From NCBI RefSeq assembly GCF_900169175.1, contig NZ_FXZM01000003.1, positions 1-64,000 of the forward strand: DNA of 64,000 bases. Reading direction: 5' to 3'. Made by a program: the position numbers and the translations under genes. Under the pieces are notes generated by a model. The model searched no databases. It saw only the letters and a program-made list of their open reading frames with translations, and had not been told where the DNA came from. Shown piece by piece: positions 8,709 to 18,754 of this stretch. This DNA comes from Brevibacterium jeotgali. Its GTDB lineage: Bacteria; Actinomycetota; Actinomycetes; Actinomycetales; Brevibacteriaceae. The first letter of the stretch is position 1. Each line of letters starts with the position of its first letter.

Positions 8709-9755
8709 TCAGGCCTCGTGGGGCACGACCACCGCGCGGCCGGTCAGCTCGCCGGCCTCCATCTTGCGATACGCGTCGAGGCCGTTCTCCAGGCTGAAGC
8801 GCTCGACCTCCGGCTCGATCTGGCCGGCGCGGTAGAGGTCGACGACTTCGTGGAGCTCCTCGATCGTGCCCCAATAGGTGTTCGTCAGCGTCGCCTCGTA
8901 GGGGTTTGTGAAGAACGACCATTCGAAGGTACCGCCGGCGATGCCGACGATGGTGCACCGGCCCTGCAGCGCCATCGAGCGCATCGCGGCGTCGATGGTG
9001 CCGCTGACGCCGACGAAGTCGAAGGCGGCGTCGACGCCCTTGCCGCCGGTGATCTCGCGGATCTGCTCGACCTGATCGGGGCCGCCCGGGACGGTGATGG
9101 CGCCGGCCGCTTCTGCCGTGGCCATCGCGTCCTCTTTCATATCCGTTGCGATGATCGTGGCACCGGTGAGGGCTGTGAGGATCTGGACGCCCAGCTGGCC
9201 CAGTCCGCCGAGGCCGATGACGAGTGCGTACTTGCCGCCGCCTGCCAGCTGGGGAAGCGCCAGCTTGATCGCGTGATACGGGGTGAGACCGGCGTCAGAC
9301 AGCGGTGCGGCTGCGATGGGGTCTGCGTCGCCGAGCGGCACGAGGTTGCGGGCGGGCACGGAGACGTACTCCGCCATACCGCCGTCCCGTCCCAGGCCGA
9401 TGCCCATGTAGGGATTCGTTGCTGCGTTCTCGCAGTAGGTGTCCTGGCCGCGGGAGCAGGCTCGGCAGCGCTGGCAGCCGATGGGCCCGTAGACGAGGTA
9501 GGCGTCGCCCTTCGTGAAGCCCTCGACTCCCTCACCGACTTCCTCGACCCAGCCGGAGTTCTCGTGGCCCAGCACGAACGGCGGCTTCTGCGCACCGGGG
9601 CTGCCTTCTTCGAACGTGTCGTAGATGGCGACGTCGGAGTGGCAGGCACCTGCGCCCGCGACCTTGAGGAGGACCTCGCCGGGTCCGGGGGTGGGCTTGT
9701 CGACGTCCTTCAGCGAGGGGAAAGTCTTGAAGTTCTCGAACACGATTGCGCGCAT
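8709..9755 (-). CDS. Zinc-dependent NAD(P) alcohol dehydrogenase
   Basis: 348 residues starting MRAIVFENFKTFPSL, with AAAGG eight bases before the ATG. Catalytic zinc ligands are visible in GACHSDVAIYD (about 37-47) and GHENSGWVEEVG. The structural zinc loop is CQRCRACSRGQDTYC with its four Cys. The cofactor fold carries GLGGLGQLGVQI, and the acidic ATDMK points to NAD(H). It resembles actinobacterial enzymes that oxidise medium-chain or aromatic alcohols. It likely feeds aldehydes or acids to the ligases downstream. Its first 25 residues have a diverged duplicate at 19365-19448, so a second copy once existed beside the second TetR. Confidence 0.9.
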   Translation of the reverse strand: MRAIVFENFKTFPSLKDVDKPTPGPGEVLLKVAGAGACHSDVAIYDTFEEGSPGAQKPPFVLGHENSGWVEEVGEGVEGFTKGDAYLVYGPIGCQRCRACSRGQDTYCENAATNPYMGIGLGRDGGMAEYVSVPARNLVPLGDADPIAAAPLSDAGLTPYHAIKLALPQLAGGGKYALVIGLGGLGQLGVQILTALTGATIIATDMKEDAMATAEAAGAITVPGGPDQVEQIREITGGKGVDAAFDFVGVSGTIDAAMRSMALQGRCTIVGIAGGTFEWSFFTNPYEATLTNTYWGTIEELHEVVDLYRAGQIEPEVERFSLENGLDAYRKMEAGELTGRAVVVPHEA

Positions 9756-9820
9756 GATCACTGCCTTTCGAACAGAGAGCCGGCGAGAACCCTCCGTGCA
9801 CTCCCCACTCTAGGAACATG

Positions 9821-9834
9821 CGCGATCGTTTATA
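9821..9834. promoter_or_regulatory. Possible TetR half-site upstream of the alcohol dehydrogenase
   Basis: On the minus strand it reads TATAAACGATCGCG: the AACGATCG core matches the centre of the palindrome at 6228-6243, but the outer arms do not. It lies about 65 bases before the start codon. Confidence 0.3.
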
Positions 9835-9935
9835 AGAGCATGTGAGCGAACTCTCCGGGAGGGGCTCGAAAGCCTGACAACGGAGTGACGGACACGCCAC
9901 CGTCTGGTGAATAGATGAAGGGCCAAGGCTGAATG

Positions 9936-10007
9936 GCGTTGACCCGAACTTGCGTCACTGGTGCAACGTCCTGCGCTCGCCCCAGTAGCGGAAGTTCGGG
10001 TCAACGC
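9936..10007. repeat. Perfect 16-bp inverted repeat with 40-base loop
   Basis: GCGTTGACCCGAACTT at 9936-9951 is exactly inverted at 9992-10007. The right arm plus its flank (CCAGT-GCG-AAGTTCGG-TCAACGC) also appears, with four differences over 29 bases, at 11261-11289 beyond the 3' end of the intact acyl-CoA dehydrogenase. It could be a terminator of that gene type or the ends of a small element. Confidence 0.6.
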
Positions 10008-10039
10008 ATTGAGACTTAGCGGCGCGTTGTGGCCAGCCC

Positions 10040-10141
10040 CGCGAGATTAGCTCCTTCATGATCTCATTCGCGCCGCCGTAGATCTTCTGCACGCGGGAGT
10101 CTGCGAACATGCGGACGATTGGGTGCTTGTTCATGTAGCTG
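10040..10141 (-). pseudogene. Duplicated 3' end of an acyl-CoA dehydrogenase gene
   Basis: The minus strand encodes YMNKHPIVRMFADSRVQKIY-GGANEIMKELISRG, differing at only about six positions from the last 35 residues of the acyl-CoA dehydrogenase at 11326-12480. Upstream of this tail, homology stops abruptly and sequence for the lipoprotein gene begins. The stop codon after ELISRGL is lost here. This is therefore a surviving tail of a second, diverged dehydrogenase copy whose body was replaced, together with its matching downstream flank. Confidence 0.75.
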
Positions 10142-10185
10142 AAAGCTCTAGCGAAGTCGGTCTCACGGGCGTACGTGCAACCCGA

Positions 10186-10968
10186 TCATTTCGTTGGGAC
10201 TGTGACCGTTTCTACCACCAGAGGCTCGTCGTCGTCAGTAGCAAACTTCAGTAGAAACTCTCCGCCGACTTCTGCGTTGGGGATGATTGCATACCCGAGC
10301 TGGTTGGAATCGCTGGCAACCAACGATGGTTTAAGCGAGAACTCCTCGTCGACCTGTCGGCCGGTAGGGTCGCGATATGTAATAACGTAACTCGCGCTAA
10401 TTGGTCGTTCGTAGGCTTCAAAGCGAATCACCGCTTGCAGGGCGTCGTTCGATGTCGCTTGGTACGAGCCTAAGATTTCAAACCCCGCGACGTCTTCGAA
10501 CTTTGTGGTTTCGCCCCGTCCGGGTAGCAGGCGATCGTCGATGGAAAGTCCGTTCACTGTATAACTTGCCAGCTTTTCGTCGTCGAACTCAAAGTCAGCG
10601 AAGATGGTGCATACGTCGTCTTGGTCGCATAGTTCTACGTCGCTTTCACGAGGGCTGAAGTTCGAGGGGCTTGAGGAGTATCCGTTGTCCGACAGTGCAG
10701 AGCTAACGAGTGCGCTATATGAAGCATATTCTTCTGCGATCGAACCAGGAGCGGCGAGGCTCGCTGCGTATTCGAACTGACTCGGGGTGTCAACAGAGAA
10801 GGCTTCGAAGTATTCATCTACCGCACTGGAGGGAGCGGGTGCCTGTGCCTCCGCGACCGGGTTCTTTGACTCGCTGGTGTTTGTCGTTTGGTCGGATGCG
10901 GGGGCGGCGCCACAGCCGCTGATTGCGAGCGCGACCGCAGCAATCGGAGCAATAAGCAACTTGTTCAA
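10186..10968 (-). CDS. Putative secreted lipoprotein of unknown function
   Basis: 260 residues with a clear lipoprotein signal: MNKLLIAPIAAVALAISGC, lipobox AISGC with Cys at about residue 19. The mature part starts with a disordered stretch (APASDQTTNTSESKNP) and is strongly acidic afterwards. I recognise no catalytic motif; alternating hydrophobic strands (VCTIFADFEFDDEKLASYTV, ILGSYQ, AVIRFEAY, SYVITYRDP) suggest a beta-rich, perhaps immunoglobulin-like, fold. AT content is higher and codon use less GC3-biased than in all neighbours, and the gene sits between two copies of the acyl-CoA dehydrogenase 3' end. That suggests acquisition by recombination. Confidence 0.75.
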   Translation of the reverse strand: MNKLLIAPIAAVALAISGCGAAPASDQTTNTSESKNPVAEAQAPAPSSAVDEYFEAFSVDTPSQFEYAASLAAPGSIAEEYASYSALVSSALSDNGYSSSPSNFSPRESDVELCDQDDVCTIFADFEFDDEKLASYTVNGLSIDDRLLPGRGETTKFEDVAGFEILGSYQATSNDALQAVIRFEAYERPISASYVITYRDPTGRQVDEEFSLKPSLVASDSNQLGYAIIPNAEVGGEFLLKFATDDDEPLVVETVTVPTK

Positions 10969-11325
10969 CGAGCCTCATTCCATAACGGGGCTACCTGGCA
11001 CGTCTTTTGAGTCCGGGGGCATCCCGGGGCTCATTACGGCAGGAAGGGCGGTTCTCAGTCTACCGTACGTCTTTCGTGATAAACGTGCAGGCTTGTGTGC
11101 TTGAGATCACTCCGCGCGGTGTCTGAAGCGAGCTTCACTGCCAAACCGCGAGGTGATGCCGAGCGGAAAGTGGTCTGTACGATTAGTCAACGAAATGGGA
11201 CTACTCTGCGTATCGCAGTGACTCGAACTTCTGCTATCGGGTCGAACGCCGGACATTGTTCCAGTGGCGAAAGTTCGGTTCAACGCGTTGAAGCGGCGAC
11301 GGGGCGCGCGGTAACTGCGCTCTTG
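10969..11325. other. Intergenic region between the lipoprotein and acyl-CoA dehydrogenase genes
   Basis: No gene supported. It carries the lipoprotein promoter side, a perfect palindrome TTCAACGCGTTGAA (11279-11292), and the 29-base segment shared with the region 9979-10007. The shared segment lies the same distance from the dehydrogenase tail in both places. Confidence 0.45.
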
Positions 11326-12480
11326 TCACAAACCCCGCGAGATCAGCTCCTTCATGATCTCGTTCGTCCCGCCGTAGATCTTCTGCACGCGGGCGTCCGC
11401 GAACATGCGGGCGATCGGGTACTCGTTCATGTAGCCGTAACCGCCGAACACCTGCAGGCAGCGGTCGACCACGCGGTTCTGCGCATCCGTCGCCCAGTAC
11501 TTGCCGGCCGATGCCTGCTCCGTCGTCAGCCTCCCGTCGATGTGCAGGCTGGTCAGATGATCTGCGAACGTACGTGCGGCGAACGCCTCCGTCGCACATT
11601 CCGCCAGCACGAACTTCGTGTTCTGGAAGCCCAGAATCGGCTGCCCGAACGCCTCGCGCTCCTTCGCGTACGCGATCGTCTCCCGCACTGCGGTCTCCGC
11701 TGTCGCCGCACCGCCCACGGCGATGGTGAGCCGCTCCTGCGGCAGCTGCTGCATGAGCTGGATGAAGCCCTTGCCCTCCACAGCGCCTAGCAGGTTGGCG
11801 ACGGGCACGCGCATCTCCTCGAAGAACAGCTCACGCGTGTCCTGGCCGTGCAGCCCCACCTTGTCGAGCACGCGACCACGGGAGAACCCGGGAAGATCGT
11901 TCACCTCTGCGACGATCAGCGACAGACCCTTCGCGCCCGGTGCGTTACTGGTGCGGGCGACGATGACGACGATGTCGCAGTGCGTGCCGTTCGAGATGAA
12001 CGTCTTCGCCCCGTTGATGACATAGTCGTCCCCGTCGCGCACGGCCTTCGTCTTCACCGCCTGCAGGTCCGATCCGGTGCCGGGCTCCGTCATCGCGATC
12101 GCTGCGACGATGTCGCCCGAGGCCATGCCCGGCAGCCATCGCTTCTTCTGCTCCTCCGTGCCCACGGCGTTGATGTAGTGGGCGATGATCGTCGAGTGGA
12201 CGCTGTTGGCCCACGAGGTGTCCCCGGCGAATCCCTGCTCCTGCAGGATGATCGCCTCATGGGCGAACGTGCCGCCGCCCCCGCCGTACTCCTCCGGGAT
12301 GGAGACGCACAGAAGACCCGTATCGCCGGCCTTGTTCCACAGGTCGCGGTCGACCTGGTGCTCGGCCGCCCACCGATCCTGGTGGGGCGTCACCTCGTTG
12401 GCGATGAACTCGCGAGCCAACGCCCGCAGGTCGTCCGTCTCCTCCGTCTCCCACGCAGCCCTGTATCCGTCGAGAATCAT
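11326..12480 (-). CDS. Acyl-CoA dehydrogenase
   Basis: 384 residues, the full length of the family. It performs the first oxidation of beta-oxidation, using FAD and passing electrons to ETF. Seen: AIAMTEPGTGSDLQAVKTKA (FAD and substrate loop, about 127-146), FISNGTHCDI, REAFGQPILGFQ, and the C-terminal GGYGYMNEYPIARMFADAR plus KIYGGTNEIM. The MCAD-type catalytic Glu is Gly here (YGGT), so the base is probably the Glu of QERL near residue 239, as in long-chain and isovaleryl-type enzymes. It is the last gene of the operon, starting 3 bases after the hydratase stop. A diverged tail copy lies at 10040. Confidence 0.92.
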   Translation of the reverse strand: MILDGYRAAWETEETDDLRALAREFIANEVTPHQDRWAAEHQVDRDLWNKAGDTGLLCVSIPEEYGGGGGTFAHEAIILQEQGFAGDTSWANSVHSTIIAHYINAVGTEEQKKRWLPGMASGDIVAAIAMTEPGTGSDLQAVKTKAVRDGDDYVINGAKTFISNGTHCDIVVIVARTSNAPGAKGLSLIVAEVNDLPGFSRGRVLDKVGLHGQDTRELFFEEMRVPVANLLGAVEGKGFIQLMQQLPQERLTIAVGGAATAETAVRETIAYAKEREAFGQPILGFQNTKFVLAECATEAFAARTFADHLTSLHIDGRLTTEQASAGKYWATDAQNRVVDRCLQVFGGYGYMNEYPIARMFADARVQKIYGGTNEIMKELISRGL

Positions 12481-12483
12481 GTC

Positions 12484-13305
12484 TCACGCTCCCTTGAAGT
12501 CAGCTGTACGGCGCTCTGCGAAGGCGGAGATGCCTTCCGCCGCGTCCTCCGTGCCCAGGAGCAGAAGGAAGTTCCGTCGTTCCAGATCCAGACCCCGGCT
12601 CAGCCCCAGTTCCTCCGCGTGCCTGGCCGCGTCGGCGGTGAGGCGCACAGCCAACGGTGCGTTGCCCGCGATCGTCTCCCCGATGCCGACTGCGGTATCG
12701 AGCACGTCCACGTCCGCGACGACCTCGGCGACCAGCCCTGCCGATTCCGCCCACGTAGCCGTGACCGGCTCACCCGTGAGCAGCATCCGCATCGCCTTCG
12801 CCTTGCCGAGGGCGTGGACGAGCCGCTGGGTGCCGCCGGCGCCGGGCAGGACGCCCAGCTTCACCTCGGGCACACCGAACTGCGCGGATTCCCCGGCGAT
12901 AGCCATGTCGCAGGCCAGCGCGATCTCGCAGCCGCCGCCGAAGGCCATGCCGCGGACTGCAGCGATCGTCGGCTTGTTGAGACGGGCGATCGTGCTGAAG
13001 AGCCCGTCGAACGCGAGCTTGTCCAGCGGCGCGGCCTTCTGCATCTGCGGGATCTGCGTGATGTCCGCACCGGCGCAGAACGCCTTGTCCGAACCGGTCA
13101 GCACGATCGCCCGGACGGAATCGGTCGACTCCGCATCCGTCAGCGCCGCTGTCAGCTGGGCGACGAGGTCGACGGACAGCGCGTTGAGGGCCTTCGGCCG
13201 GTCGAGGGTCAGCACACGGACTCCGCCGCGATCCTCCACTTGGACGAATACCTCGTCACCTGCGGCAGCCGCCGAGGCCGGCGTCGGATTGGTCTGTTCA
13301 CTCAC
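12484..13305 (-). CDS. Enoyl-CoA hydratase (crotonase family)
   Basis: 273 residues when started at the GTG that reads VSEQTNPTPA, which overlaps the upstream ligase gene by 8 bases. The oxyanion-hole segments KAFCAGADITQIP and GMAFGGGCEIALACD are intact, and the first catalytic Glu is present (FGVPEVKLGVLPGAGGTQRL, about residue 147). The position of the second Glu is Arg (AKAMRMLLTG), so hydration may need a different residue or the enzyme may be an isomerase. Within the operon it sits between the ligase and the acyl-CoA dehydrogenase, where the hydration of enoyl-CoA is the expected step. Confidence 0.9.
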   Translation of the reverse strand: MSEQTNPTPASAAAAGDEVFVQVEDRGGVRVLTLDRPKALNALSVDLVAQLTAALTDAESTDSVRAIVLTGSDKAFCAGADITQIPQMQKAAPLDKLAFDGLFSTIARLNKPTIAAVRGMAFGGGCEIALACDMAIAGESAQFGVPEVKLGVLPGAGGTQRLVHALGKAKAMRMLLTGEPVTATWAESAGLVAEVVADVDVLDTAVGIGETIAGNAPLAVRLTADAARHAEELGLSRGLDLERRNFLLLLGTEDAAEGISAFAERRTADFKGA

Positions 13306-15010
13306 TGTGGGTGGTCCTCTCGTAGAAGTCCGCGTACTCGGAACGGATGCGCTTCTTGTCGAACTTGCCGACGGTGGTCCGCGGGATCTCCGCAACGACT
13401 TCGACCGCTTCGGGCATCTGCCAGTTCGCGAATGCCTGCGACAGGTGGGCGTGCACCGACTCCCGCTCGATCGTCCGTCCCGGCTTCGGCACGGCCAGCA
13501 CGAAGGGCCGCTCCTGCCACTTCGGATGGGAGAGCCCCACGACGACAGCGTCCGCGATCGCCTCGTGGCTCAGCAGCAGGTTCTCCATGTCGATGGAGGA
13601 GATCCATTCGCCTCCGGACTTGATGACGTCCTTGATGCGGTCGGTGACCTTCAGGTAGCCGTTCGCATCGATCGTGCCGACGTCGCCGGAGCGCCAGTAC
13701 CCGTCGACGAACCGGCCCTCCAGGTCGTGCTCGTCCATCCCGTTGTAGGTCGCGGTGATCCAGGGGCCGCGCACGCAGATCTCACCCTGAGTCGTCCCGT
13801 CGTGGGGGACCGCGTTGCCGATCCCGTCCAGCAGCACGATGTCCACGCCTGACACGGGCAGGCCCTGCTTGCGCTTGAGCGCGAACAGCTCCTCGTCGTC
13901 CAGAGCCGCGCGGACGCTGGGCTTGAACCGGTTCAGTGTGACCAGCGGGCTGGTCTCCGTGGCTCCGTAGGCGTGGACGACCTCGGCGCCGGTGAGCTCC
14001 CGCAGCCCCTGCATGAGGGTGAGCGACGGCTCCGTCGCCCCGGACATGAATCGCGCCCGGCTGAAGTCCGGCTTCTCCTCCATCGTGCGGATGTAGTCGA
14101 GCATGGGATTGAAGATCGCAGGCGCCCCGTTCGCGACGGTGACGCCCTCGCGGATCATCGCGTCGACCAGCGGTTCGGTGTCCTCCGCGCGGTAGCGGCC
14201 CGGCAGGACGATCTTCGCCGCGTTGTAGACCGCACCCTGCGGAAGTCCCCAGCCGGAGCCGTGGAACATCGGGGTGATGAGCATGACGCAGTCGTCGACG
14301 CCCATGCCCACGCCCTGGGTGATCGCCGTCGTGTGCAGGTAGATCGAGCGGTGGGAGTAGAAGACGCCCTTGGGCTTGCCCGTCGTGCCGGTGGTGTAGC
14401 AGGCGGCGAAGGCACTGGACTCGTCGATCTCCGGCCAGTCGAACTTCTCGTCCGCAGCGGCGAGCAGGTCCTCGAAGTGGACGGCGTTCTCCAGCGTCGT
14501 GGAAACCTCCGCCAAAGGCTTGTCCGTCATGACGACCCACGTGCGGACGTGGGGGACGTGCGGGGCGACGGCCTCGGCGATCGGCAGGAGGGTCTCGTCG
14601 ACGCACACCACGGTAGTGCCCGAGTCCTTGAGGACGTAGGCCATGTCCTCCGGCCCCAGGCGCAGGTTCAGCTGCACCATGACCGCGCCGATGCCGGGGA
14701 TGGACCAGTAGAGCTCGAAGTGGCGGCGGGAGTTCCAGTCGAGGACACCCACCTTGCCGCCGGGCACCACACCGAGGTCGGTCAGCATGTTCGCGCCGCG
14801 CTGGATGCGCGCGTAGGCGTCCGCGTATGAATACTCGGTCCAGCCGTCGTCCGGGGTGCGGTAGACGATCGGCTGCTCCGGGTAGGTGCGGGCCGCGTGC
14901 CGGATCATGGTCGTCGTGTTGAGCTGGACGTCGTCGCCCATCGTCGACGGTGCGCCCGTGACCCGACGCGGTCGCTGGGTGGGGGATACGGAGGAGGTCG
15001 TGTGCGTCAT
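13298..15010 (-). CDS. Medium/long-chain acyl-CoA synthetase
   Basis: 570-residue AMP-forming ligase. The P-loop is YTTGTTGKPKGVFYSH (about 215-230), the motif around the adenylate is HAYGATETSPLVT, and the hinge and C-terminal region read YWRSGDVGTID...KDVIKSGGEWISSID, ending with the catalytic Lys of TVGKFDKKRIR. These match the medium-chain FadD group whose proteins act on C6-C12 and aromatic acids. The N-terminal 25 residues look unstructured, and an internal ATG (MGDDVQLNTT) could be the true start; neither has a strong ribosome site. It starts 3 bases after the thiolase stop and overlaps the hydratase. Confidence 0.9.
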   Translation of the reverse strand: MTHTTSSVSPTQRPRRVTGAPSTMGDDVQLNTTTMIRHAARTYPEQPIVYRTPDDGWTEYSYADAYARIQRGANMLTDLGVVPGGKVGVLDWNSRRHFELYWSIPGIGAVMVQLNLRLGPEDMAYVLKDSGTTVVCVDETLLPIAEAVAPHVPHVRTWVVMTDKPLAEVSTTLENAVHFEDLLAAADEKFDWPEIDESSAFAACYTTGTTGKPKGVFYSHRSIYLHTTAITQGVGMGVDDCVMLITPMFHGSGWGLPQGAVYNAAKIVLPGRYRAEDTEPLVDAMIREGVTVANGAPAIFNPMLDYIRTMEEKPDFSRARFMSGATEPSLTLMQGLRELTGAEVVHAYGATETSPLVTLNRFKPSVRAALDDEELFALKRKQGLPVSGVDIVLLDGIGNAVPHDGTTQGEICVRGPWITATYNGMDEHDLEGRFVDGYWRSGDVGTIDANGYLKVTDRIKDVIKSGGEWISSIDMENLLLSHEAIADAVVVGLSHPKWQERPFVLAVPKPGRTIERESVHAHLSQAFANWQMPEAVEVVAEIPRTTVGKFDKKRIRSEYADFYERTTHSE

Positions 15011-15013
15011 TGC

Positions 15014-16191
15014 TCAGAGCCTTTCGATGATGGTGGCGTTGGCCATGCCGCCGCCCTCGCAGATGGTCAGCAGGCCGTAGCGTGCGTCGCGGCGCTCCAG
15101 TTCGGACACGAGTCCCGTCAGCAGACGGGCGCCGGTGGAACCGATCGGGTGGCCGATCGCGATCGAGCCGCCGTTGACGTTGAGGATGTCGTCGGAGACC
15201 CCGAACTCCCGCTGGAACAGCAGGGGCACGGGCGCGAACGCCTCGTTGACCTCGATGAGGTCCATGTCGCCGATCGTCAGCCCCGCCTTGGCAAGCGCCA
15301 GATGGGAGGCAGGCAGGATCGCGGTGAACTGCAGGACCGGATCCGCCGCACGGGCGACGCTCGCGACGATCCGCGCCCGAGGCCGCAGCCCCGCTGACTC
15401 CGCCGCATCCCGATCCGCGATGAGCAGCGCCGCTGCCCCGTCGGAGATCTGCGAGGAGTTGCCGGCGGTCACCTTCCCGTCGGGGGAGAAGACCGGGGCC
15501 AGCGAGGCGACCTTGGCCGGGTCCACACTGGGACGGATGCCTTCATCAGCGGTGAGTGCGACCTCGGCGCCGTCCTTCGTGAGCCCGTTCAGCGGGACGA
15601 GGTCGTGCGTGAACCGCCCGGCCTCCGTCGCGGCGGCCGCGCGGTGGTGGCTGCGGATCGCGAAGGCGTCCATCTCCTCGCGAGTGAAGCCGTACTCCTT
15701 CACGACGAGGTCGATCGAGCGGCCTTGCGAGGGCAGGTCGCCGTCGAAGCGGGCCAGCGCCTGCGTGCCGTACCACTCTCCCTGCGGGCCGGCCGGGTCG
15801 AAGAGCGGCCCGAGGTCCGTGCGGCTCATCGATTCGACGCCGCCTGCCAGCGCGAACCGGTAGTCGCCGGCGCGCACGGCCTGGGCGGCGAACTGCACGG
15901 CCTGCTGGCCGGATCCGCATTGGCGGTCGATAGTGGTGCCCGGCAGTGCGACGGGCAGACCCGCGCCCAGGACGGCGTTGCGGGCGACGTTGCCGGTCTG
16001 CTCGCCGCGCTGCAGGCCGACCCCCACGATCGCGTCGTCCAGCAGCTCCTGGTCCACTCCGGAGCGCTCGACGAGGTGGCCGATCGTCGTGGCCATGAGA
16101 TCTACCGGGTGGTGCTCGCGCAGCGCTCCACCGCGCTTGCCGACGGGCGTGCGGACCGCGTCGACGATGACGGCCTGGGGTGCGGGTGCGT

Positions 16192-16195
<4 letters not shown>
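15014..16195 (-). CDS. Acetyl-CoA C-acyltransferase (thiolase)
   Basis: 393-residue degradative thiolase. The acylated Cys is in TIDRQCGSGQQAVQFAAQ (about residue 90), the catalytic His in NVNGGSIAIGHPIGSTGAR (about 350), and the second Cys in LLTICEGGGMANA (about 380). It cleaves 3-ketoacyl-CoA with CoA, the last step of beta-oxidation. The gene's ATG overlaps the TGA of the upstream ligase (ATGA, 4 bases), which means translational coupling. All three active-site residues are intact and the length is normal, so it is almost surely functional. Confidence 0.95.
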
Positions 16196-17718
<1,523 letters not shown>

Positions 17719-17743
17719 GTCGACTCCTTCGTCGAGGGCTTGT

Positions 17744-18616
17744 TCAGCTGGTCGCGCCCGGGTGATCTAGGCGGGGGGCGGAGGGATTGAGGATGGGTTC
17801 GATGGGGAGGTCGTGGGTGTGTGCCAGCTCCATCCACGTCTGCGTGGGGCGGGCTGCGAAGGCCCGGGTCAGAGTGTCGTGGTCGGAGCCGATCATCTGG
17901 CCGACTGTCGATGCGAAGTGCGGTTCGACGGCGCCGATCGCGATGTGCCCGTCGGCAGTCGCATAGGTCTGGTAGAAGGGTGAGCCGCCGCCCAGGTGCG
18001 CGCCGGGGGAGGTGAGGCCGTGTCGTGCCATCCCAGCTGCCCAGTGCGCGGCATCGTCGAGTGCCACGCGCTGAACGATGCCGCCCGAGGTGCCCGCCGG
18101 GTCCTGCTCTCGTTGACGCAGTCCTGCCAGGCCTGCGGTGACCGCGCGCTCGCCTCCCAGGATGTCTGCGATCGGGACTGTCGGCATCGTGCCGGGCACC
18201 AGGGAGCCGTGGGCGGCCTGGTAGGTGAGGTCGTGGCCGGGGACGTCTGCGCGGTCGCCGTTGAAGCCGACGATCTCGACGTGGACCAGGCCGTGGCGTT
18301 CGACGAGCGAGGGGAGACCGAGGGATTCTGCTGCACGCGGGCGCATCGAGGTGAGGAGGACGTGGGCACCGGCCGCAAGGCTGTCGAGTGTCGCTCTGTC
18401 TGAGTCCGTCTTGAGGTCGAGCACCATGACCTCTTGGTGGGCGGCCAGCTCGCGGTAGTACTGGGGCGCCGCGTGCTGCAGCGGATCGCCGGACGGTGGT
18501 TCGACTTTGATGACACGCGCACCCATCGCGGTCAGGCGGGCTGCGGCGAGTGGCCCCGGCAGGTTGACGGCAAGCGTGATGACCGTGATGCCTGTCAGTG
18601 CTGCTGAGTCGTCCAC
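17744..18616 (-). CDS. Type III (CaiB/BaiF) CoA-transferase family protein, short form
   Basis: 290 residues from a GTG with a strong AAGGAGA six bases before it. The N-terminus (GITVITLAVNLPGPLAAARL, then MGARVIKVEPPSGDPL) is the CoA-binding start of the family. The expected catalytic Asp is present in VPIADILGG (about residue 150). Most relatives have 360-420 residues; here the C-terminal domain after AIGAVEPHFAS is short, so the protein is near the lower limit, close to the racemase (AMACR) branch. It is the first gene of the operon and could transfer CoA to the incoming acid or epimerise a 2-methylacyl-CoA. Confidence 0.85.
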   Translation of the reverse strand: MDDSAALTGITVITLAVNLPGPLAAARLTAMGARVIKVEPPSGDPLQHAAPQYYRELAAHQEVMVLDLKTDSDRATLDSLAAGAHVLLTSMRPRAAESLGLPSLVERHGLVHVEIVGFNGDRADVPGHDLTYQAAHGSLVPGTMPTVPIADILGGERAVTAGLAGLRQREQDPAGTSGGIVQRVALDDAAHWAAGMARHGLTSPGAHLGGGSPFYQTYATADGHIAIGAVEPHFASTVGQMIGSDHDTLTRAFAARPTQTWMELAHTHDLPIEPILNPSAPRLDHPGATS

Positions 18617-18656
18617 GCTGTCTCCTTGCGGTCGGGCTACGGCGTCGTCACCGTCT

Positions 18657-18691
18657 TGAACGAATGTATAGAACTTTGAAGAGTTGTTCAA
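18657..18691. promoter_or_regulatory. Two TetR-type half-sites in the divergent operon/TetR promoter
   Basis: TTGAACGA (18657-18664) and the opposed TTGTTCAA (18684-18691) lie 19 bases apart, between the CoA-transferase and the divergent TetR gene. Each matches one arm of the palindrome at 6228-6243. This is where a local repressor would control both itself and the operon. Confidence 0.5.
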
Positions 18692-18754
18692 TAGGGTGGG
18701 TGGCAGGATCTGGCAGAGGCCGATGGATCGAAGAGCGTCCAGGGAGGGAGTGCT

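Noticed and set aside
9936-11292. Composite transposon around the lipoprotein gene
   Set aside because: No transposase remains, and the shared flanks are explained by duplication of the acyl-CoA dehydrogenase tail with its downstream region.
12185-13852. Plus-strand frames of 555 and 591 codons opposite the beta-oxidation operon
   Set aside because: They span several well-supported minus-strand genes and read as low-complexity Ser/Arg/Ala text.
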